From Iris pallida (taxonomy: Eukaryota; Streptophyta; Magnoliopsida; Asparagales; Iridaceae): DNA of 64,000 nt. Below the pieces are notes generated by a model. That model had not been told where the DNA came from. It worked only from the letters and a program-made list of their open reading frames with translations, and ran no database searches. The position numbers and the translations under genes were made by a program. Positions 57,501 through 64,000 of the stretch are shown in pieces; position 1 is the first letter of the stretch; every line of letters begins with the position of its first letter. The stretch spans positions 15,974,956 to 16,038,955 of the forward strand of contig JANAVB010002199.1 in the NCBI GenBank assembly GCA_029216955.1. Reading direction: 5' to 3'.

Positions 57501-60500
57501 TTATGGAAATCCGAATGTTGTCCTTAACTTCAGGTTAAGGATGAAGCCTGACTAAAATGTTTTTCTATCAATTTATTTGCTTGGTTAGCATGCTTTATAT
57601 TGTAGCAAGATTCAGTTTTCTTCTTTCTTTTGTGACTTATTTATGAAGTTTATGGATGGGGATATTGAGGGTATCTTGATTTTCTATCCGTGTTTCTTTA
57701 TTTTTTCACATTATGCTGCTTTCCAATTAGTTATTTTCTTTTTCTTTCTTTACCCTTATTATTATTTCATCCATCTGGAACTTGGACAGCATTGAGGGGC
57801 TGCTAATACTATTTTATTGGCAATACTCTGTTTTAATTACGTGGCAGTTGTATCATTGGCTTGTTATTCTTGTGCAATGAATCCAAAATAATAGAACTTT
57901 TTTCCAACAGGTGGTAGATGCAGTTCAAGCAGTGAAGACCACAAATGCAAGGGGAGAAGTTAAGTACCCAATCAAGGTGTGAGTTCTTACAGAAGTCTTG
58001 TTTTTTAATCCACATTTTTGTGTCATCCTCATCCATAGGCTCTAGCTTAGACGGAAAACAAAAACTAATGTATTAGAGGAGATAGCCTTGTTGGAATATC
58101 CCTTGCATGTTTATCTTATTCTCACTGTAACACATATCTTGAAGTCATTTTATCACGTGGAGTAATTTTATTTACTATGTTGGGTATTTTTTTTTATTTG
58201 CGCTTGGCTTGTAATATGGTTTATCTGTAAGATATGCCTTTTGTTAGTGTTACAGCAGGCGTGTCCCCTAGCAGAGCTGAATGGAAGAAAAGGATTCAAA
58301 CAGCAGGCCCAAAAATTTAGGATAAAGGCTTTGGTGTTGTTTTAAGTGCTCTGTATTTTAGACTGACAATAATAAAATTGGTTGAATACTGGGTTTAAGT
58401 GCGCCTGGCCCAGTGTTTACCTATCTTTCTAAAAAGAAGCAGAAACATGTAAACATCTCTTGGCACAAGACCAAGTCACTTGGCTACAGTGTGTTCACTT
58501 ACTATATTAAATTGCTAACAGAAGCCAGATCTAGCATGGTCATTCATTCTGGTATTTTTGTAGGTTTTTTATGTAGACTGATACTTTTAAGTTGAACCAT
58601 TATATATTAGCTTTTTCTGAGGCAACCTTTTTCTTTGTTCCTTCTGCAGGGTATAAATATTCTGAAAGCTCATGGAAAAAGTGCCAGAGACAGCTATTTG
58701 CTGAATGGATATGCTTTAAATACAGGCCGTGCTGCTCAAGGAATGCCCTTGAGAGTTGCTCCCGCAAAAATTGCTTGTCTTGATTTTAATCTTCAAAAGA
58801 CAAAAATGCAAATGGGTGTACAAGTCTTAGTTTCTGATCCTAGAGAGCTGGAGAAAATTCGTCAGAGGTGATATTCATTCACTTTAATTCATACAACTTA
58901 GGGTCATATTAGCTACTGCATGGAAATAGTTCGGCAGCTGTGCATTTCCCCCCGCTTGAATGTGTTTTCCTTGGAACATGTCACACATTGAGAAACAAAG
59001 GCTCCAAATTGGAATCGACCACATTTTACAACCAGTGGTTGATCTGATTTCTATTATGTTTGTGATGGTGCATATTCATAGAGCTTGCCATGAAAACTCA
59101 GGCCATTTGGTAGGTCGGCCTACCTTTTCTAAATCACCGGGTTTAAGTTCATGCAACCAAGCTCCCCCGACCCACAGAAAAAGTAGTACTATTACAATAG
59201 GAAAGTGTCTTGTCTAAGGTAATACAATTTTCTGCCGGGATCATATTCATCTCCATGCACAATAAACAAAAGATGCAAATGGTGTCAGTGATCCCCATTG
59301 CTAGACGCAAATAATTGAAGAAGTTAGGTCTTGCGTAGTATAATGCATGTAGGCTGGTTTTGTCTAATTCTCTTTAGGTAGAGCCAATTAGCATTGGTGT
59401 TAATTCTGCACAAATTTATATGTTACAAAAGTGTATTGTCCCATCATTTTTGCACCACAACCACAGAAGGTATGTAACTACTGATTGGCATTCTTCAATC
59501 ATATGTATTTCTAGCTTGTGTGATTTGATATGATTCTTCTTACAATCTTAATTTGACACAAAGGAATGACAAATGTCACCCTAAAAAATCAGTGCATTTA
59601 TAAACCCTTAAAGAAACAAACCCCGGAAGAAGGAAGCTCTTGTTGATAAAATGCAAATGGAAGTATGAAACTCCCTCAGATACACCATCTCTTAAGTCTC
59701 CATATTTTCACATAAGTCCTTGAAATCTTGGTATTTGCTTGGAACTCCCTCAAATTATCATCAATTTAGTTATGAGTCCCTCTAGTTAACATAATTGATA
59801 AAAAAACGGAAATATTCTGTTAAGTTGGATGAAAAATACTTTTATTTTTTTTGACAATTTTACCTCCATCTTTTCTCACCCCTCTTCTTCCTCCTCCCCT
59901 CTCCTTTTTTGTTCCCCTCCCATGCTCGTTGTTCGCACATGCGAGTGCAGGTGATGGTTTCAAGTTGTGGATGGGTGAGTTGGTGATGGTTGAGAGTGGA
60001 GGGGATGAGTATGGTTGATAGCTGTAGAGAAGAAGAGAGAATGAAGGAATGTGTAGAGGGTGGAGGAAGAGGAGAAAGAGTTGGTGATGAGAAAAAAGGA
60101 AGATAGTGGGTTTTAAGGTGGTGGAATGGAGAGGAAGAATGAACTCAATGGAGGAAGAAGATGAGGGTAAAAGGTTCATTTTGTACTATTATTTAAATAA
60201 TTTAGTTATTTTTTGACTGTCACAGATGGAGAGGGACCCATAACTCACATTCTTTCGTATTTAAGGGACTTACAAGCAAATAACAAGATTTGGATGACTA
60301 TCTACAAATATGGTAGATTTAAGGGACATATAAGCAAACCCCCCAATACTTTAATGAATAAATCCAATGCTCGCCTAGAATATTCTACAATAGTCCAATT
60401 ACTCTTCATTCTATAGCATCTGTGCATTATTTATGAATTTTTAATTAAAATTTCCACTATTAGCAAAATTATTTGTTGTAGAGTGTAGGTTACTTTATTG

Positions 60501-62375
60501 GTACATTTCCTCCTTGTTTGCATCTGAGTAAATATGAACATATAAATTCATATCTTCAAATGCAAAATGTCTCCTGTTGCTTTTGTTTTCTGATTTTATG
60601 CATGCCCCACCATCTGCAAGCAGAAGTCCTAGTTCTGTTACTGGGCCTATGTTGGCTTGTTGCAGCTTATCAATGGGTGTTTGGAGGACTTCACCAATAA
60701 TATGAAAGCTCCACTATGTTCTAGCTAAGTTGTACATGTATTATGTGTCCTGGATTATTTAACCCTCTACTTCACTAATAATATGGAGGTTGTCAATGGG
60801 CGTTTGAAGGACTTCACTAATGATATGGATGCTCCACTCTGTTCTAGCTAAGTTGTACATGTATTTTATGTCCTGGATTATTCAACCCTCTACTTCGCAT
60901 CATTTGTTCGTATTGTTTACGCCATGATTTGGTCGCCAACCAATTTTGCGTACTCAGCGTCATCCAATATTAGTGCAACTGGATTTAATGAATATATACA
61001 TGTGTATCTTGTTGTGTCTCCTTACTGTTGGTTTACATAATAATAGTTTTTTCCAGTTTGCACAATGAGACTGATGTATTTTTACATTCTTGCAGAGAAG
61101 CTGACATTACAAAAGAAAGAATTGAAAGGATTCTTAAGGCGGGAGCAAATGTCATACTGACAACAAAGGGAATTGACGATATGGCGCTAAAGGCATGTTC
61201 TTGTTTAATTGTACTGTTGACGTTGTACATATATTTTCTATATCTTAGTACTGGAGCTGGCAACAGAGTGCATATCCAGCATTTGAAATGAGACTATTTC
61301 TCCTTGCAGATGACCCTTTCATATAAACCCAGATAGAAAATTATGTTTTAAAATTCAAACTCCACTTCTCTTGAAGCTGTTGCATATTCAAACCCTTCAG
61401 CATCTCTGACCATTCCATTTAGGCTGATGATGTCATTTTTGCCCTGAGGTCCAAGTTATGTGAATAAATAGAAAATTTACCCTAGAGAACAGTTCGTATC
61501 TGCAAAGACAAAAACATAAAAGTGAAGAGATTAACAGGCCAGGTTTGCTTATTTCTTGTACTGATCTCAAATCTAGTAGGCAAGGTCATAGTTATGGATT
61601 TTGTTAGGTTTGAATGAGCTTGAGTCGTTAAAACTCTATTTTGGACTGTCCAAGCATCAATACTGATCTCTCTTAGTGGCAAAGTTTGAAGAATTATTAC
61701 CTTTGTTCTTACTTGAGCACCGTGGTTAAGATATTGAAAATTTAATGGAAATATTGAGGGGGATCTAAAAAATTGATGGGTGAGCTTAGGGTGGGAGGTG
61801 AAAATAGTGTGAGTGCATTTGGAGATGACTAAGGTTCTTGGGCACTTTATGTATAATGTTGCTATTGTAGATTTAATCCAGCTTTTGCACTTTCCATAGC
61901 TTTTCTCTCTTTGGTTATATGATCGGAAGATTGTGACACATGGGAGTACTGTCCTAATAGTTGGATACTAGAATGGTATATCCTGGATGATTAAACTTTA
62001 GCTGCTATGGTTCTAACTCCTTCAGTGAAACTGGCGATGAACTAGTTTTTTGTCTTTTTTCCATCAGTTTTTCTATGTTATTGACTGTTGTGTTAGTTTC
62101 TTTCCGTATTTTCCTTTTACTAAGCATTATACCTTCATATTTTGGTGAACTTGAAATTAATTAGAACTGATATTATTAGTATCTAACGGATTTCTTCCTT
62201 ATGCTTGGCACATTTCAAAGAATTTTCGCATCTTGTTTTGTTCCTTTTATATACATACTCTAAAATTGTTACAGAAATGCCATTTCAGTATTTCGTCGAG
62301 GCTGGGGCAATTGCTGTGAGGCGTGTAAGGAAAGAGGATCTGCGTCATGTTGCCAAGGCCACTGGTGCAACTGCG
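54524..62375 (+). CDS. CCT1: T-complex protein 1 subunit alpha (CCT1), 5' part
   Basis: Subunit of the cytosolic group II chaperonin (TRiC/CCT), which folds actin, tubulin and other proteins with ATP. Exons: 54524-54596, 54689-54753, 55507-55596, 55683-55769, 55851-55910, 56634-56684, 56808-56903, 57911-57976, 58650-58867, 61096-61192, 62289-62375. They join in frame to about 330 residues. All three TCP-1 signatures are present: [30 protein letters not shown] and QDREVGDGT, the last with the ATPase Asp. The apical domain follows ([20 protein letters not shown]). Introns are GT-AG except intron 10, which starts GC at 61193. The start is the first of two adjacent ATGs, before [17 protein letters not shown]. 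The remaining 215 or so residues, including the C-terminal equatorial domain, lie beyond 64000. No disabling change is seen; likely functional. Confidence 0.96.
59640..60400. mobile_element. Possible non-autonomous DNA transposon in CCT1 intron 9
   Basis: Sequence at about 59655-59870 (TAAGTCTCCATATTTTCACA, GAGTCCCTCTAGTTAAC) is loosely mirrored by the reverse complement of about 60180-60390 (ATGTCCCTTAAATC, GGGTCCCTCTCCATC). This gives long degenerate terminal inverted repeats around a GA-rich middle. It resembles MULE- or MITE-like inserts. Exact ends and target duplication are unclear. Confidence 0.4.
60670..60915. repeat. Tandem duplication of about 123 bp in CCT1 intron 9
   Basis: The unit beginning TCAATGGG(T/C)GTTTG at 60670 recurs at 60793, with shared GTTCTAGCTAAGTTGTACAT. 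The copies differ at several positions, so it is not recent. Confidence 0.85.
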
Positions 62376-64000
62376 GTATGCTTTGTATTTTGTACCCCTT
62401 TGTAGTAAATAAATTTGTTTGGAAGTATGTTACTTTGATCCTTTGAAAATACGTTTCATGAGTTTTATATTAATATAAAGAAACATCAGTTTATTTTTGG
62501 TCCATTAAGGCATGCTTCAAAGTTCTTTGTTGTATTCTTTGTATTTTAATATTCAGTCTTAGATCTCTTAGGAGGGTAACATAAAAATCAATGCAAAACA
62601 AGGCTGCCATGTTCTCATACATCCAGAATGCATTTAGCAATTACCATGTGGTATTGACTAATGACAGAGAACAGTTCTAGGAAAATAGTTGCTAGTGCAA
62701 AAAATTAAAGAACAAATTATATTCTTTCATTTTCTGAATTTCAGCTTTGTAGAAAGTAGTGGCTACATTGCAACTATGTGAGGGTGCACTTCCATTGATT
62801 GCATTGAGTACATATATATAGGGAGGATAAGCCTCTCCTTTCATTTCTAAGCAATATGAGGCTCTAGACTTATGCGCCCACATACTCAAAGCACACACCA
62901 TCTCTAACACCCCTCTAGCTAGAATATGTGAAACATGTCCAGCTTGTTACAAAAACTAGAGATGAAAAAAGAAGAAAAACTAAATATCATAGTAGAATTA
63001 GAAGTGACAACATTGAAAAGAGTCCAGTACTGAAAGTCGATGCACGACCCAAAAAGCAAGTATTAGAAGATCTTGGCGCATGAGGATGCTCGACTGAGTA
63101 GTAGTAGTAGATGTCGGCACACGAGGATGGTCGACCAAAAGATTTGTCAGTGTATGAAGATGAACACACAAAAGAAAAATTAACACATAAAAACTAAAAA
63201 AAAATGGAGTATCTTTGAGTTTGACAAAGTGGCTGGTAGTTGTGGTTGCCACCAGAATAGGGAGGCACAGATGATCAGAGGTCACCTGGAGTCATGGATG
63301 TTGGGTCGCCTTTGCACCGGGTCCTGTGGTCTCGGCAATCTAAACATGGATGTGGAGATAACAATAGAATGAGGGGGAGATTACCTGAGCAGGAGTGAAT
63401 AATGGCTGGAGAAGTCGAGGAAGGCTACAACGTCGTTTTAGCTCGAACAAAGAGCTCAGATCTGGAGAAGAGGAGCTCAGGTCTCAAGGTGTTGGCGGCT
63501 GGATCTAGATGGAGGGAACTCGTCGGAGAAGATTAGGAACTCATCGATGGGGGATCATTAACTGATCTTGTGTTGCTGGAGACAAGGAGGTTGAGGTTGG
63601 GATGGTGCTGAGATCAGGTGGTTAAGATCTGTTTGAGGTCCTTCAGATCTGGTGTTGGAGGCAGCGATCGGACACCGCGAGGCCAGGAGCAGAATTCTCT
63701 AAGCAGAGGTTGTAGATGCGAGGAAGTTATGACCGGAGTTGGTAGGGATGATCAAAATCTGTGACCGGAGTTGGTAGGCATGATCATGATCTGCTCTAGA
63801 GTTTGATCAGAAGGTGGATTCAGGGTTGGATAAGACAGTGGGGACTGTAGTTATTGAGAATAGGTAGGTCGTCGTCGTTTGGGGTTGCTTACAAGTTACA
63901 ACATCTAAGTAGGGACGTAGGGACGACGAGTTCTGGGAGCGTTGGCGGTGAGAACTATGGGGAGTTCGACAAACGTAGTCTGGATCTAGACTGGTCGGTG
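62376..64000. other. CCT1 intron 11, running off the window
   Basis: No exon that continues CCT1 is visible to the window end. 62696-62912 looks like an LTR end (below). 63250-64000 is purine-rich, GATC/GGAGTT-rich non-coding DNA, perhaps the interior of that element. Confidence 0.6.
62696..62911 (-). mobile_element. Possible copia-type LTR in CCT1 intron 11
   Basis: On the minus strand, a purine tract (CTAGAGGGG) directly precedes TGTTAGAGATGGTG, the layout of a polypurine tract and LTR start. A TATATATATG box lies about 100 bp on (62811-62820). The other LTR end is uncertain (TGCAAAAAATT at 62696 is one candidate) and the partner LTR would be beyond the window. Confidence 0.35.

Noticed and set aside
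58592..59217. Extra reading frames within CCT1 exon 9 and the following intron
   Set aside because: Frames other than the CCT1 one are shadows of the exon or run into intron sequence without homology.

Overview
This is a plant nuclear genome window from an angiosperm; the species and clade cannot be told from it. It carries the first part of a conserved housekeeping gene with plant-type introns (CCT1/TCP-1 alpha, 54.5 kb to beyond 62.4 kb) and a small SAUR-type auxin-response gene. About 50 kb of nested transposable elements with very many (AT)n microsatellites lies beside them. There are no bacterial features and no CRISPR.

Layout. 1-3187: flank with a truncated Ty1/copia gag-protease remnant on the minus strand. 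3191-49094: one CACTA (En/Spm) DNA transposon with matching termini, arrays of TAGCGACGT-type subterminal motifs and a CAC target duplication. It carries a TNPD-like transposase pseudogene (5664-8812) and a second TNPA-like gene (starting at 8986) whose intron is split by 37.3 kb of foreign DNA. The CACTA element itself is only about 8.6 kb.

The split is a set of nested LTR elements, each bounded by TG..CA ends and 5-bp target duplications. Element A (9640-46918, duplication ACTTC) has LTRs of about 3.5 kb and a non-coding interior, so it is LARD-like. It sits in the CACTA intron. Element B (12077-34719, TCATG) has 3.8 kb LTRs and carries only gag (TR-GAG-like). It sits in A's left LTR. Element E (18570-21432, GGCAA; solo LTR) and element C (24234-34175, GAGAA; decayed Ty3/gypsy element with gag, RT, RNase H and integrase remnants) both sit in B's right LTR. 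Element D (38412-42671, AGTGA/AGTGC; solo LTR) sits in A's interior. Insertion order is therefore CACTA, then A, then B and D, then C and E. A, B and C share a primer-binding site that fits the 3' end of tRNA-Ile rather than the usual initiator tRNA-Met.

49095-53148: a short unique flank, then a solo LTR of family B (duplication CCTAA). 53250-53552: SAUR-like gene, minus strand. 54524-62375: eleven exons of CCT1 (about 330 of roughly 545 residues), with a three-unit heat-shock element about 120 bp upstream of the start. The last intron runs off the window and seems to hold another LTR-element end. None of the transposon genes is intact, so the host genes are the only likely functional proteins. 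Sequence between about 32.2 and 35.4 kb, next to a 66-N gap, shows an excess of one-base deletions in every element it crosses and is probably poorly polished assembly.
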